Positions 24,011 to 34,134 of a stretch of DNA of 64,000 bases are shown in pieces. A program made the translations under genes and the position numbers. Position 1 is the first letter of the stretch. Every line of letters starts with the position of its first letter. Below the pieces are notes generated by a model. That model ran no database searches. It saw only the letters and a list, made by a program, of their open reading frames with translations, and was not told where the DNA came from. The DNA lies in NCBI RefSeq assembly GCF_029395475.1, contig NZ_CP113917.1:248001-312000 (forward strand), read 5' to 3'. The DNA comes from Bifidobacterium sp. ESL0775 (lineage in GTDB: Bacteria; Actinomycetota; Actinomycetes; Actinomycetales; Bifidobacteriaceae).

Positions 24011-24844
24011 TCAGTTTGACCACTTGAAGCTGTCGGTGCCCGCGCCGATTTCGAAATTGCGCTTGGCACAGCCCAGGCCGACGTGGGCGAATAAGCCGGG
24101 AGTCGCGCGGGCGCTGACGATGGGCAAAGGCTTTTCACTGGTTACGGCGGGGCTGGCTGAGACGGCTGAACTGTCGGTGGCATTTGTGTCTTTCAGCGTG
24201 AAGTGGAAAGGTTGCTGGCTCAGCGATGTCGGGGCGAGAGAAGCGGCTTCGATACCGCGCCGGAACCAGTCAGGGGCATCGGCGAGCGTTGCGTTCGGGC
24301 CAAGGTTTGCCGGCAATGAACACAGCGAATCCAGCGGTTTGCTATGGTGCTTGGCGCCGGCCCGTGCGGGGTGGCCGAACGCGAGGACCCACACCACTCG
24401 TTCACCCGGCTCGAGCTTCCACCAACCGGTCGCGGCATCGTCCAGCACGGCCCACGAAGTCGCCAGCCCCAGTTGCACGAGTTTCAGCGCAAGTTGCTCT
24501 CCGTAATAACCTACCTTTTCCTCGATTCCGGCTTCCTCGGGCGGAATCGGGTCAGTAGTCGGTTCGGCTGCATTCGGAGCTTTCTTTGCCGGATGCAGAT
24601 CGTAAGGTTTGTCGATTTTGGTGACCAGAGCGATGGCGTTATGGACCCCGCTGAACCGTCCGTAATGCGTTTTGTAGCCGCAGAAAGCGTCCTCGAGTCC
24701 CGCGGCCATCTGGAAGTGCAGGCCAGAGGCGGCATTGCAGCGCTCGACTTCGGCGGCGATGTCATCGAGCTGAGTCTTGTCGACGGGCTCATCGGTATAC
24801 ATACGTACGGAATGGCGCTCTGTCATCGCCTCGTTCAGATCCAT
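24011..24844 (-). CDS. Nitroreductase family protein
   Basis: 277-aa FMN-dependent nitroreductase-like protein. Start region MTERHSVRMYTDEPVD (the RRSxRxF motif for FMN phosphate), Tyr/Gly block VGYYGEQLALKLVQLGLATSW, and a second substrate-side half with SLAPTSLSQQPFHF are characteristic of the larger two-lobed nitroreductase subgroup. The start at 24844 is chosen because AGAGGGGCAAG precedes it; an ATG at 24883 would add 13 residues. Likely reduces quinones, nitro or flavin substrates with NAD(P)H; the true substrate is unknown. Confidence 0.8.
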   Translation of the reverse strand: MDLNEAMTERHSVRMYTDEPVDKTQLDDIAAEVERCNAASGLHFQMAAGLEDAFCGYKTHYGRFSGVHNAIALVTKIDKPYDLHPAKKAPNAAEPTTDPIPPEEAGIEEKVGYYGEQLALKLVQLGLATSWAVLDDAATGWWKLEPGERVVWVLAFGHPARAGAKHHSKPLDSLCSLPANLGPNATLADAPDWFRRGIEAASLAPTSLSQQPFHFTLKDTNATDSSAVSASPAVTSEKPLPIVSARATPGLFAHVGLGCAKRNFEIGAGTDSFKWSN

Positions 24845-24966
24845 CTTGCCCCTCTGCCAGTCATTAGTGAACAGTTTCATCATACCGATTGGCTTGGTGC
24901 TCTGTGGTTATGTGCGGCCTGTGTGGCATAAAAGTGATGAATGACACACCACGCATTCCAGCAGCT

Positions 24967-26739
24967 TCACCCCTTGGAACCGTGAGCGTAGTAACGGGCC
25001 AGGGTTTCGTCGCGGAACTCGTTGAAGTAGCCGCCGTCGATGGAGGCGCGGATGTCGTCGAGCAAGCGGATGAAGAAGCGCTCGTTGTGGATGGTGGCCA
25101 GCGTCGCACCGTTGATTTCGTGCGCTCGCAGCAGGTGGTCGACGTAAGCGCGCGAATAATGCGTGCACGTATAGCAGTCGCAACCAACCTCCAGCGGCCC
25201 GAAGTCGCGTTTGTTGGCGGCACGCTTGATGTTGTATCGGCCGTCGCGCGTGTAGATGGCGCCGTTGCGGGCGCAGCGGGCGGGAGCCACGCAGTCGAAC
25301 GTGTCGCCGCCGTTTTCGACGCACGCGAAGATGTCATCGACGGCGGCAATCCCCAAGACGTGCCGTGGCCGGGATTCCGGCATCTCGTCGCAGATCCACG
25401 CGCAGGTGTCGCCGATGACCCGCTTTTCGATGGCACCGCCGATACCAACACCGTCGAAGTCGAGCGAGGCGATTTCGGAGGCCGCGTGATGTCGCAGATC
25501 CTCGTAGTTCGCGCCCTGCACCACGCCGTAGAGCGCCTGATACGGCTTGCCGACCCGTTCCGCGGTAAGCCGTTGGTGTTCGGCAACGCAGCGCTTGGCC
25601 CAGCGGAAAGTGCGTTCGACGGAGCGCTCCTGATAGCCGTGCGTGTTCATCAGCGTGGTCAGTTCGTCGAAGGAGAACATGATGTCAGCGCCGATTTTGT
25701 GCTGAATGCCCATGGAGATTTCGGCGGAGAACCGATGCTTGGAGCCGTCGAGCGGCGACTTGAAGGTGACGCCATCCTCGTCGACGAAGGCCTTGCGCTC
25801 GCGGCCGGGCGCGATGACGTCGTCCGATTTCATGCCGGTGACGTCCATCGCCAGCGTTTTCTTGAACCCGGCGCCCAGCGAAAGTACTTGGAATCCGCCG
25901 GAATCGGTGAAGGTCGGTCCGTCCCAATTCTCGAAGCGCGCGAGCCCGCCAGCCTCGTTGATGATGTCTTCGCCGGGACGTTCGAAGAGATGGAAAGCAT
26001 TGGAAAGCAGGCATTGCGCGCCGAGAGATTTCATGGTCTCCGGCAGCACGCCCTTCATGGCCGCCTGCGTGGCGACGGGCACGAAAGCCGGAGTACGGAT
26101 ATCTCCGTGCGGAGTATGGATGACTCCGGTCCGTCCGTAGCGTGCGCCGCCGCGCCCCTTCCCGGAAGCAGAATCTGAAAGCCGCGTGTGCTGCTCGAGA
26201 TAGAACTTACTGCGGTCGCCGGGCTTGCCCGGTTCGGCGCCAAGCGGGTGCTCCAAAAGTCCGGAAGCGCTCGTCGCAAGCTGTGAAACCGAACTACCGG
26301 AACGCGTCTGCGCGTAAGTGGTGGCCTCTGAGGCGACATCTTTCTGGCCAGGAATATGATTCTGGGAATGACTTTGCTCATGGCTCCAAGCTTCATCGGA
26401 AGCCGACCCTTTCCCGGTATCGCTTTGTCCATTTTCGCCAGTTCGTCCGTTGGCACTATCGGTTTCGGCGTTCTTGGCTTTGATATCGTCAGCTTCAGTG
26501 TGCTCATTAGCTTCGCGCAAAAATACAGGTTTGTTGCGGTTTTCCGCACGTTCGGCTTGACGGTAGGTCGTGTCGTGCTTGGGATTGATGCGATCGTGTC
26601 CAGCGGTGTCACCGTTTTCTTTGTTCATAATTGTCATACTTTTACTCTCGGGCTGAGTGTTGGCCGCCTTGTTTGCTGAAGTGTCCATGTCCATTTCCAT
26701 TGTGTGATTCCGTATCATCCGTCTCGCCTTGCCGTCCAT
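24967..26739 (-). CDS. tgt: tRNA-guanine transglycosylase with low-complexity N-terminal extension
   Basis: 590 aa. From about residue 180 the sequence is a standard TGT barrel: TPAFVPVATQA, SNAFHLFERPG, FTDSGGFQVLSLG (catalytic Asp in the DSGG motif), MFSFDELT, YGVVQG, GIGGAIEK, and the zinc site CDCYTC with a later His. It exchanges guanine for a queuine-type base at position 34 of GUN tRNAs. The first about 180 residues are hydrophilic Asn/Asp/Thr/Ser-rich sequence absent from typical 370-430 aa enzymes. No alternative start with a ribosome binding site lies near the core, so the extension may be real. The exact start is uncertain. Confidence 0.87.
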   Translation of the reverse strand: MDGKARRMIRNHTMEMDMDTSANKAANTQPESKSMTIMNKENGDTAGHDRINPKHDTTYRQAERAENRNKPVFLREANEHTEADDIKAKNAETDSANGRTGENGQSDTGKGSASDEAWSHEQSHSQNHIPGQKDVASEATTYAQTRSGSSVSQLATSASGLLEHPLGAEPGKPGDRSKFYLEQHTRLSDSASGKGRGGARYGRTGVIHTPHGDIRTPAFVPVATQAAMKGVLPETMKSLGAQCLLSNAFHLFERPGEDIINEAGGLARFENWDGPTFTDSGGFQVLSLGAGFKKTLAMDVTGMKSDDVIAPGRERKAFVDEDGVTFKSPLDGSKHRFSAEISMGIQHKIGADIMFSFDELTTLMNTHGYQERSVERTFRWAKRCVAEHQRLTAERVGKPYQALYGVVQGANYEDLRHHAASEIASLDFDGVGIGGAIEKRVIGDTCAWICDEMPESRPRHVLGIAAVDDIFACVENGGDTFDCVAPARCARNGAIYTRDGRYNIKRAANKRDFGPLEVGCDCYTCTHYSRAYVDHLLRAHEINGATLATIHNERFFIRLLDDIRASIDGGYFNEFRDETLARYYAHGSKG

Positions 26740-26904
26740 GCCGATGGTGGCGTACGGTGAAAGCTGGTCCTAAGTTCACTTTAGGCGAAGCCATACCATA
26801 AGATTTCCGGACCCGATTCGGTTCATGGGGGCCGATAAAATTGCCTAGAAACTTGGATTTGGCGAGAATATCAGGGTATTGGAACAAGGTTTGGAACTTC
26901 CTTT

Positions 26905-26937
26905 CAACCAACGTTCAGGAAACGTTCAGAACGGTTG
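26905..26937 (+). promoter_or_regulatory. Three 11-bp direct repeats upstream of htrA-like gene
   Basis: CAACCAACGTT, CAGGAAACGTT and CAGAACGGTTG follow one another with an exact 11-bp period about 85 bp before the HtrA start. The first and third units end in the inverted pair CAACC/GGTTG. Tandem 10-11 bp repeats are typical of OmpR-type response-regulator sites, and HtrA genes are often under envelope-stress control. Confidence 0.5.
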
Positions 26938-27021
26938 CCTTTACTCGTTACTAGCGGTTCACGAGTGGTGGCGCGCGGAAGTGCAAGACGTGGCCATCCG
27001 GGGAAAACATAAGGAGCAGCA

Positions 27022-29310
27022 ATGGCTGAAGACAACAAAGACGAGTGGAGCGGCGGTCAGCCTGCACGTCCGAACGAAGACACGAATACCAACAATGCTG
27101 GCGCGACACCGAATTTCGTCGTGCCGAGTTTTACGAATAACGGCAATGCAGACAGTTCCGTTCAGGGAACCGGTTCCGCTGACGAGGCGCAGGCTGGCGA
27201 AGGCGCGGATGAGGGTAATCACGTTGATGGCGGAAACGCTGAGCCGAACGGGAGCGCTGTACTGAATGGGAACACCGGATCGGTCGGGAATGCTGAATCC
27301 AGCGGGAGCGCCGATACGCAGTCTGCCGCGACGCAAAACAACGACACCCAGAATTTCAACACTTCAAACTTTGGCTCGGCGCCAACCGAGGTGTTCAGCA
27401 CCGATTATCGGCCTGATGACGCAGACGCTGAGGATGATGGATTGCTGACCGGCTTCGGCCCCTCGTCTTACACCTCCACGTCCTCTTCCGCCCCGGCATC
27501 TTCCAGACCTGCGGCAGATGACACAAGCGCTTCCAACGATTCTGGTGCTTTCGCGTCCACTTCTGGCGTTTCCGACGCTTCCAACACCGAGGGCTTGTCC
27601 GCGTCGGAGATGTCGAGCGACAGCCCCTATCGTCCGGCTCCGGAATACGGCGCATACGGCCCGGTGCCGAACCAAAATGGGAATAACGGCAACGCGAACA
27701 CCCAGAACGGTTCCGGCAACACCGGTAACACGATGCCATGGAACGCTCCGGGCAACAATGGCCCGCAAAGCTCGCCGAACATGCCTTGGAACGGTATTTT
27801 TGGCGGCAACGGCAATAACGCGAACTCCGGCCAAAACGTCAACGGCGGCGGCAACGGTAACGGTTACGGCAATCCTTACAACAACGCGCCCGGCCAGCCA
27901 GGCGGCGCCAACCGCAATGGCAATGTCAACGGCGGCAACTTCGGCGGCCCGAACATGCCCAATGGCAACGGTTACGGCAACCCCGGCGGCTACGGCAACG
28001 GAAACGGCGGCAACGGCAATGGGACTTACGGCCAGACCAAGTCGCACAGCAACATCATCACCGCCATCGTCGCGGCCGTGGTCACCGCGGCCCTGTGCCT
28101 CGGCATTGGTTTCGCGGCCATCTCCAACGGCTGGATCACCATCCCGTCCTCGAGCTCGATGTCCGGCATCACCTCCAACAAGTCCGGCTCCGGCTCCGCC
28201 ACCGTCAAGGGCGGCCAGGCTCCTGACTGGGCCGCTGTCTCCTCGAAGGTGTCCGATTCGGTGGTCTCCATCACCACACAGGTCAGCCAAGGCATTGCCA
28301 AGGGCTCCGGCGCCGTGATTGACGACAAGGGCCATATCGTCACTAACAACCACGTCATTTCCGGCGGCCAGAACATCCAGGTCACGCTTTCCAACGGCCA
28401 GATGTACAAGGCGAACGTCGTGGGCACCGACAGCACCACCGATCTCGCGGTCGTGCAGATCCAGAACGCGCCGAGCAGCCTCAAGCCGGTCGAGTTCGCG
28501 GATTCCAGCAAGCTCGCGGTCGGCGAGAATGTGATGGCCGTCGGCAACCCGCTCGGCTACGACGACACCGCCACCACCGGCATCGTCTCCGCGCTTAACC
28601 GCCCGGTCTCGGTGATGGACGACAACAATTCCGAAATCGTGACCAACGCGGTGCAGATCGACGCGGCCATCAACCCCGGCAACTCGGGCGGCCCGACCTT
28701 CAACGCGGCCGGCCAGGTCATCGGTATCAACTCCTCGATCGCCTCCGCCTCCTCGTCTTCCGGCGAGTCCGGCTCCATCGGCATCGGTTTCGCGATCCCT
28801 TCGAACCTCGTCAAGCGCGTGGCCGACGAGATTGTCTCGAAGGGCTCCGTCCAGCACGCAATGCTCGGTGTGACCATCAAGTCCGCGAACGTCGAGGCCG
28901 ATGGCATCACCCGTGGTGGCGCTGAGATCACCACGCCTTCCACCGGCGGTTCGGCCGTCGTCAAGGGCAGCCCGGCGGACAAGGCCGGCCTCAAGGCCAA
29001 CGACACCGTGGTGGCGTTCAACGACCAGGCGGTCGGCAGCAGCTCCGCATTGCTCGGCTACGTCCGCGCTGCCAGCCTCGGCGACAAGGTGAAGCTCACC
29101 ATCGTGCGCGGCGGCAAGACCATGGACGTCGAAGTCACCCTCGACCAGAAGGAAAGCGACGTCAAGGGCAACAACCGTTCCGAGAACCAGAAGAAGAACG
29201 GTAATGGCCAGAACGGCCAAGGCAACGGCAATGGCAACGGTCAGAACGGTGACGGCAACAACGGCGACGGAGACGGCGGCGGCCTCTTCGACCCGTTTGG
29301 TCTCTGGTAA
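27022..29310 (+). CDS. HtrA/DegP-like serine protease, membrane anchored
   Basis: 762 aa. Residues 1-335 are low-complexity (acidic and Ser/Asn-rich, then Asn/Gly-rich repeats such as GNGYGNPYNN). One membrane helix follows at about 347-370 (IITAIVAAVVTAALCLGIGF). The trypsin-like domain has His444 (TNNHVIS), Asp474 (TTDLAVVQ) and Ser555 (GNSGGP). A PDZ domain covers about 610-705, and the tail is again Asn/Gly-rich. It degrades misfolded surface or secreted proteins. ATG follows AAGGAGCAGCA. The cytoplasmic N-terminal extension is far longer than in most HtrA proteins. Confidence 0.92.
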   Translation: MAEDNKDEWSGGQPARPNEDTNTNNAGATPNFVVPSFTNNGNADSSVQGTGSADEAQAGEGADEGNHVDGGNAEPNGSAVLNGNTGSVGNAESSGSADTQSAATQNNDTQNFNTSNFGSAPTEVFSTDYRPDDADAEDDGLLTGFGPSSYTSTSSSAPASSRPAADDTSASNDSGAFASTSGVSDASNTEGLSASEMSSDSPYRPAPEYGAYGPVPNQNGNNGNANTQNGSGNTGNTMPWNAPGNNGPQSSPNMPWNGIFGGNGNNANSGQNVNGGGNGNGYGNPYNNAPGQPGGANRNGNVNGGNFGGPNMPNGNGYGNPGGYGNGNGGNGNGTYGQTKSHSNIITAIVAAVVTAALCLGIGFAAISNGWITIPSSSSMSGITSNKSGSGSATVKGGQAPDWAAVSSKVSDSVVSITTQVSQGIAKGSGAVIDDKGHIVTNNHVISGGQNIQVTLSNGQMYKANVVGTDSTTDLAVVQIQNAPSSLKPVEFADSSKLAVGENVMAVGNPLGYDDTATTGIVSALNRPVSVMDDNNSEIVTNAVQIDAAINPGNSGGPTFNAAGQVIGINSSIASASSSSGESGSIGIGFAIPSNLVKRVADEIVSKGSVQHAMLGVTIKSANVEADGITRGGAEITTPSTGGSAVVKGSPADKAGLKANDTVVAFNDQAVGSSSALLGYVRAASLGDKVKLTIVRGGKTMDVEVTLDQKESDVKGNNRSENQKKNGNGQNGQGNGNGNGQNGDGNNGDGDGGGLFDPFGLW

Positions 29311-29373
29311 AGCCTGAAGGTTTGCCTGCCGTGTCGCCCCTGGCTTATCGTCGGGGGCGGCACGGTACTGGCA

Positions 29374-29526
29374 CTACTTCATCTTGCGGATTACGTACAG
29401 CAAGCAAATCAGCAGGATTGCCGTGGCCCAGGGCGGACTAACCTTGGGCGCGATCGTGACCAGTACTGTGGCCACGAGCCAGCAGAGCCCGGCGTTTCCA
29501 GGCTTGTTATCTTTGTGAGGTGCCAT
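29374..29526 (-). CDS. 50-aa membrane microprotein
   Basis: The frame begins MAPHKDNKPGNAGLCWLVAT, continues with a first hydrophobic stretch (about residues 12-27), a Pro-rich turn and a second (about 33-46), and ends in RKMK. AAGGGAG lies 6 nt upstream of the ATG at 29526. It converges on the HtrA gene with 63 bp between stops. Two membrane segments in a hairpin are likely. No family recognised; the strong ribosome binding site and clean hydrophobicity pattern are the main support. Confidence 0.55.
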   Translation of the reverse strand: MAPHKDNKPGNAGLCWLVATVLVTIAPKVSPPWATAILLICLLYVIRKMK

Positions 29527-29861
29527 TTCTGGCTCCCTTCGATATGAGTTCAGCCGGCCTTATGGTCCCGGCCGGTCGCCCACACGTTTTCCGGTTCTCC
29601 GTCTCACGGGATTGACGTGCCGCGTGTGTGCGGCATAATCAACGTTGCATACATTAAATTGAGTTGCAAATTAAAACGTCAAGATTGATGAAATCTCAAG
29701 GTTTCTTGATACGGCTTGCGGCTTTATTGGCTGATGTGATACGCTCATTATGTCAGTCGGAATCGTCTCACCTCAAGACACATCCGGGTTTTATAAGCTT
29801 TCGTCTTGTTGGGTTCCGTTGATAAGGCGTTACTATCTTTTCGTCTTCGGTATGAGTGTTT

Positions 29862-29903
29862 GTGTGGGTCGCTGGCTTCGACTGGCGGCCCACACGAATT
29901 TTT
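29862..29903 (+). terminator. Rho-independent terminator in the 29527-30051 gap
   Basis: An 11-bp stem (29862-29872 with 29885-29895, one G-T pair) is followed by GAATTTTT. It lies about 150 bp before the P-type ATPase start. No gene is evident upstream of it in 29527-29861, so it may end an untranslated RNA or act as an attenuator for the ATPase gene. The remainder of the gap shows no other structure I can support. Confidence 0.65.
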
Positions 29904-30051
29904 GGGGCAGGTTGTGTGGCTCCGCTATACTTGATTGCATAATCTTTACGCCGTGTATCGGGGCCTTATGCGCCGGTGGGTTAACAAGGCGTGACCAACT
30001 TGCTTGGTTGCGCGGCTTGTGCGGCCCAGCAGTACACGCGCAAGGAGAATC

Positions 30052-32568
30052 ATGCGGGTCATTCGCAAAGTCGCCGACATCTGCCGGCAAGTACCAATGC
30101 TTCCTGTCACCATTGTGGCCGCGCTTTTCATCGCGTTGCTATGGAATTATCGGCCTTGGCTTGATGGTATTACAGCGTTCAATATCGGTAATTTTGTGGC
30201 CTCGTCGTCGAGCACCGGGGCATGGCATATCGGGCCTTTCGCGTTCAATCCTTCCGTTGGTCAGCTCATTGTGGTGCTGCTCGTCGCGTATTCCGTTTTT
30301 GATTCGATTCGAGGTATGATCGCCTCGCTGAAAGCTGGACATGTGGGCATTGACGTGCTCGCGATTCTGGCGCTGCTTTCGACATTGGGCGTGCAGGAAT
30401 ACTGGGCCAGCTGGGCCGTCGTCCTGATGATTTGGTCGGGGGAGGCCATCGAATCGTTCGCGCAGACCAAGGCCGAAAGCAACCTGAGCGCGCTGGTCGC
30501 CGCCGCCCCGCAGATGGCGCATATCTCCGATTTGCCCGGTATCCACACAACCAAGAACGGCAAGGATTCTGCGGCGCATAGTGAAACTTCAAAACCGGAT
30601 GACAATGCCGAAAAGGCGCATCTTGACGTGCTATTCGCCAATACCGACAAGCGTTTGGCCGATGGCTTCCGGGCGACGCTGACAGCGACATTACCCAGAG
30701 GAAACGTGCGCGATCTGGGAAACAACCTATGCGTGATTGACGCGGATGATTGCAATTGTGAGCTTTCCTCGGTGGCCAAGGACAAAGCCAAGAAGAACAA
30801 TGCAAACGTCCGGAAAGGTTCGCAAAGTAGGCGTTCGCAGCCCGCTGGTTCAATGGCGCGTCATACATTCATTGGCGGATCGCTGGCAAGAAGCTCGCAG
30901 GCAGCGAAAGTGCTGGAATCGCAGGCCTCGCAGGATGCGCATTTCCATACGGTTCCGGTTGATCAGGTCGTGTTAGGCGACGTGCTCGTGGTCTTGCCGG
31001 GCGAAACGATTCCTGTGGATGGCAAGCTTTTGAGCGGAACAGCGGCGCTCGACCTAAGCGCCATCAACGGCGAGCCGTTGCCGCGTACCGTGTTCGCCGG
31101 CGCTCGCGTGATGTCCGGGGCGATCAACGGCTCGACGATGATTGTGATTCGCGCGACGCAGCTGGCGAAGGATTCACAGTACCAGCAGACCATGCAGCTG
31201 GTCGATTCCGCGCGTTCCTCGCGTGCGCCCGTGGTCAAAACCGCTGACGTGCTTGCGGTGCCGTTTACCATCATTTCCTTGGTCATTGGCATCGTCGCGT
31301 GGATGGCTTCCGGCACACCGGAACGGTTCGCGCAGGTACTCGTGCTGGCCACGCCTTGCCCGTTGCTCATCGCCGCGCCGGTGGCCTATATGGCCGGAAC
31401 CGGAAGGCTTGCGAAGGCAGGAATCCTGACGAAAACGCAGGAGGTTCTGGAGAACCTCGGCAAGGTCTCGCATATCTTCTTCGACAAGACGGGCACGCTT
31501 ACGGTCACGAAGCCGCAGGTTGTGCGGATCGACGTGCCGGAAGCCGCGCGTAAGCGGTTGCCTGTTGCGCTCAAATTTGACAAGGATAAGTCGGAATCGC
31601 ATTCCGCGCAATATATTGAGGACGTCATCGTTGAGCTTGCTGCAGTGGTTGAGACCTATTCAGTGCATATTCTTGCGCAGGGGATTGTCGCCGCCGGAGC
31701 TACTGCGTCGAAGAAGTTGCACAACGGTCGAACCGCGTTTCCGGTGGTCAAAGGTGTTCACGAGGATGCCGGCAATGGCGTTCAAGGCATGGTCGAAGGT
31801 CATATCGTTCGGGTTGGTCGGCTGAGTTTCGTCACAAGTGCGAATGCTGATTTGTCTGAAGTGCAGCCATTCCCGACATCGCAATTCAAGCCGCGTTCGG
31901 CTGATGAAATGGCGGCGTACGTTTCGGTCGATGGGATTCTCGCCGCTCGTATCGTGTTGCGTGATGTGCCGCGCGATAACGCCCGCGAATCGTTGCGGCG
32001 CTTGTGTTCCATGGGCATCGGCAAGGTGACGATGTTGACCGGCGATTCCCTCAGTTCCGCTGATGTGATCGCAGACGAGGTCGGCATTGATGACGTTCGC
32101 GCCGATTTGCTCCCGCAAGACAAGGTGTCTGCAGTCAGGGCGGCTTCGCAAGAGGCTTTGCAGCATCCTTCGAAAGTTGAGACGTTTCTTGACCGGCTTT
32201 CCGGCCAGCCCAAGCCGCGCCCGATTTCGGTGATGGTGGGCGACGGTGTCAACGATGCCCCGGTGTTGGCCGCGGCTGATATCGGCATCGCAATGACGGA
32301 TGGTACCTCTACCGCCGCCTCGCAGACCGCCCAGGTGGTCATCATGAACGACGACATCGCCGACGTGCCCAAGGCCGTCGCCATCGCCCGCCAGACCAAG
32401 CGCACCATGCTCCAGGCCGTAGTCACTGGTCTCGGCCTTGCGTTGGTCTGCATGGTCGCCGCCGCTTTCAACCTCATTCCCGTAGTGGTCGGTGCCTTCA
32501 TGCAGGAGGCTATCGACGTTGTCTCGATCCTCTGGGCGCTGACCGCGCTGCGCGATCGCAAGGCATAA
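30052..32568 (+). CDS. P1B-type heavy-metal cation ATPase
   Basis: 838 aa. The phosphorylation motif DKTGTLT (Asp478), hinge GDGVNDAPVLAAADIGIAM, LTGDS and ETIPVDG place it among P1-type ATPases. The membrane metal motif is TPCPLLIA (Cys436), a CPL variant of the usual CPC/CPx. No N-terminal metal-binding CxxC domain is visible. About 120 extra hydrophilic residues (about 145-265, including DADDCNCELS) are inserted before the actuator core. ATG at 30052 follows AAGGAG; an upstream in-frame start at 30004 lacks a site. Metal specificity cannot be told from sequence. Confidence 0.87.
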   Translation: MRVIRKVADICRQVPMLPVTIVAALFIALLWNYRPWLDGITAFNIGNFVASSSSTGAWHIGPFAFNPSVGQLIVVLLVAYSVFDSIRGMIASLKAGHVGIDVLAILALLSTLGVQEYWASWAVVLMIWSGEAIESFAQTKAESNLSALVAAAPQMAHISDLPGIHTTKNGKDSAAHSETSKPDDNAEKAHLDVLFANTDKRLADGFRATLTATLPRGNVRDLGNNLCVIDADDCNCELSSVAKDKAKKNNANVRKGSQSRRSQPAGSMARHTFIGGSLARSSQAAKVLESQASQDAHFHTVPVDQVVLGDVLVVLPGETIPVDGKLLSGTAALDLSAINGEPLPRTVFAGARVMSGAINGSTMIVIRATQLAKDSQYQQTMQLVDSARSSRAPVVKTADVLAVPFTIISLVIGIVAWMASGTPERFAQVLVLATPCPLLIAAPVAYMAGTGRLAKAGILTKTQEVLENLGKVSHIFFDKTGTLTVTKPQVVRIDVPEAARKRLPVALKFDKDKSESHSAQYIEDVIVELAAVVETYSVHILAQGIVAAGATASKKLHNGRTAFPVVKGVHEDAGNGVQGMVEGHIVRVGRLSFVTSANADLSEVQPFPTSQFKPRSADEMAAYVSVDGILAARIVLRDVPRDNARESLRRLCSMGIGKVTMLTGDSLSSADVIADEVGIDDVRADLLPQDKVSAVRAASQEALQHPSKVETFLDRLSGQPKPRPISVMVGDGVNDAPVLAAADIGIAMTDGTSTAASQTAQVVIMNDDIADVPKAVAIARQTKRTMLQAVVTGLGLALVCMVAAAFNLIPVVVGAFMQEAIDVVSILWALTALRDRKA

Positions 32569-32633
32569 TGTGTCGGTATAGGCGTGACGGTAGGCTGATA
32601 ACGGCGGAATAACGCGTATCTCGGGAGGTTCGT

Positions 32634-33935
32634 ATGCCTGGAATTGTTCTGATTGGTGCCCAATGGGGAGACGAAGGCAAAGGTAAGGCGACCGATCTTA
32701 TCGGCACGAAGGTCGATTACGTCGCACGCTTCAACGGCGGCAACAACGCAGGCCACACGGTGGTGGTCGGCGACGAAACGTATGCGCTGCACCTGCTCCC
32801 GAGCGGTGTGGTGAACCCTCACGTCACGCCGGTTATCGGCAACGGTGTGGTGGTCGACCCCGAAGTACTGTTCGAGGAGATCGACGGCTTGCAGTCCCGC
32901 GGTGTGGATTGCTCTCACCTCAAAGTCAGCGAGTCGGCACAGGTCATTGCGCCGTACCATCGCGTCATTGACAAGGTGACCGAGCGCTTCCTCGGCAAGC
33001 ACAAGATCGGCACTACCGGCCGCGGCATCGGCCCAGCGTATGCGGACAAGATCAACCGCGTCGGCATCCGCGTGCACGACCTCTTCGACGCCGAGCGCCT
33101 GCGCGACAAGGTCGAGGCGAGCCTGCACCAGAAGAACCAGATGCTCGTCAAGCTCTACAACCGCCGCCCGATCGACGTTGACGAGACCACCGACGAGTTG
33201 CTGAAGCTCGGCGAACGCCTGAAGCCATACGTCGCCAATACCTCATTGCTTTTGAACAACGCGCTCGATGAGGGCAAGACTGTGCTCTTCGAGGGCGGCC
33301 AGGCCACCATGCTCGATGTCGACCATGGCACTTATCCGTTTGTGACATCCTCGAACCCGACCGCCGGCGGCGCTTGCACCGGTACGGGCGTCGGCCCCAC
33401 GAAGATCGACCGCGTTATCGGCGTGGCCAAGGCGTACGTCACCCGTGTGGGCGAAGGCCCGTTCCCGACCGAGCTCAACGATGATTCCGGCGAATGGCTG
33501 CGCACGCAGGGCCACGAGTTCGGTGTGACCACTGGCCGTCCGCGTCGCTGTGGTTGGTTCGATGCCGTCGTCACCCGTTACGCCACGCAGGTCAACGGGT
33601 TAACCGATATCGTGCTCACCAAGCTCGACGTCCTGACTGGCCTCAACGAGATTCCGATCTGCGTCGCCTACGACGTTGACAACGGCGATGGCACGCATAC
33701 CCGTTACGAGGACATGCCCATCGACCAGGCCGCGTTTGTCAAGGCCAAGCCCGTTTACGAAACGATGCCCGGCTGGACCGAGGACATCTCGAAGGTGCAC
33801 AGGTTCGAGGATCTGCCGGCCAGCACCCAGGCCTATGTCAAGCGCCTCGAGGAGATCTCCAACTGCCGCATCTCCGCCATCGGCACCGGCCCGCAGCGCG
33901 ACCACATCATCGAGGTGCGCTCGCTCGTCGACTGA
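32634..33935 (+). CDS. purA: Adenylosuccinate synthetase
   Basis: 433 aa, full length. Motifs: the P-loop-like [11 protein letters not shown] (residues 7-17) with catalytic Asp, NAGHTVV with catalytic His, [13 protein letters not shown], and the C-terminal GTGPQRD. It catalyses GTP-dependent joining of IMP and aspartate, the first step from IMP to AMP. ATG follows GGAGGTTCGT. It lies 65 bp after the metal ATPase gene and could be partly co-transcribed. No purine-synthesis neighbours are present. Confidence 0.97.
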   Translation: MPGIVLIGAQWGDEGKGKATDLIGTKVDYVARFNGGNNAGHTVVVGDETYALHLLPSGVVNPHVTPVIGNGVVVDPEVLFEEIDGLQSRGVDCSHLKVSESAQVIAPYHRVIDKVTERFLGKHKIGTTGRGIGPAYADKINRVGIRVHDLFDAERLRDKVEASLHQKNQMLVKLYNRRPIDVDETTDELLKLGERLKPYVANTSLLLNNALDEGKTVLFEGGQATMLDVDHGTYPFVTSSNPTAGGACTGTGVGPTKIDRVIGVAKAYVTRVGEGPFPTELNDDSGEWLRTQGHEFGVTTGRPRRCGWFDAVVTRYATQVNGLTDIVLTKLDVLTGLNEIPICVAYDVDNGDGTHTRYEDMPIDQAAFVKAKPVYETMPGWTEDISKVHRFEDLPASTQAYVKRLEEISNCRISAIGTGPQRDHIIEVRSLVD

Positions 33936-33978
33936 GCGCTGGGCGTTAAAATGCTGAGCGCATGTTATTGATGTCAGC

Positions 33979-34080
33979 GTAAGAAAAGTGCACTTTACGA
34001 TTGTTAAGGTGCACTTTTCTGACGGCAACGTGAAAATAGTGCATCGTAGGGTTGCTAACTTGCATTTTTCTGACGGTAGT
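33979..34080. repeat. Two tandem 51-bp hairpin units
   Basis: Unit 1 (33979-34029) has a 15-bp stem with one mismatch, core AGAAAAGTGCAC/GTGCACTTTTCT. Unit 2 (34030-34080) is a degenerate copy with the right arm TTGCATTTTTCTGACGG aligned exactly 51 bp from GTGCACTTTTCTGACGG in unit 1. It fills the gap between purA and the ClC gene. T-richness of the right arms could also serve termination after purA. Confidence 0.7.
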
Positions 34081-34134
34081 ATCAGCAAGTGCAGGAGATA
34101 GCGGTTTCATCCGGTACCAAGAAGGGACTCGACC

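Noticed and set aside
29750..30319. 189-codon plus-strand frame before the P-type ATPase
   Set aside because: It overlaps the ATPase coding start in another frame and runs through a terminator hairpin.
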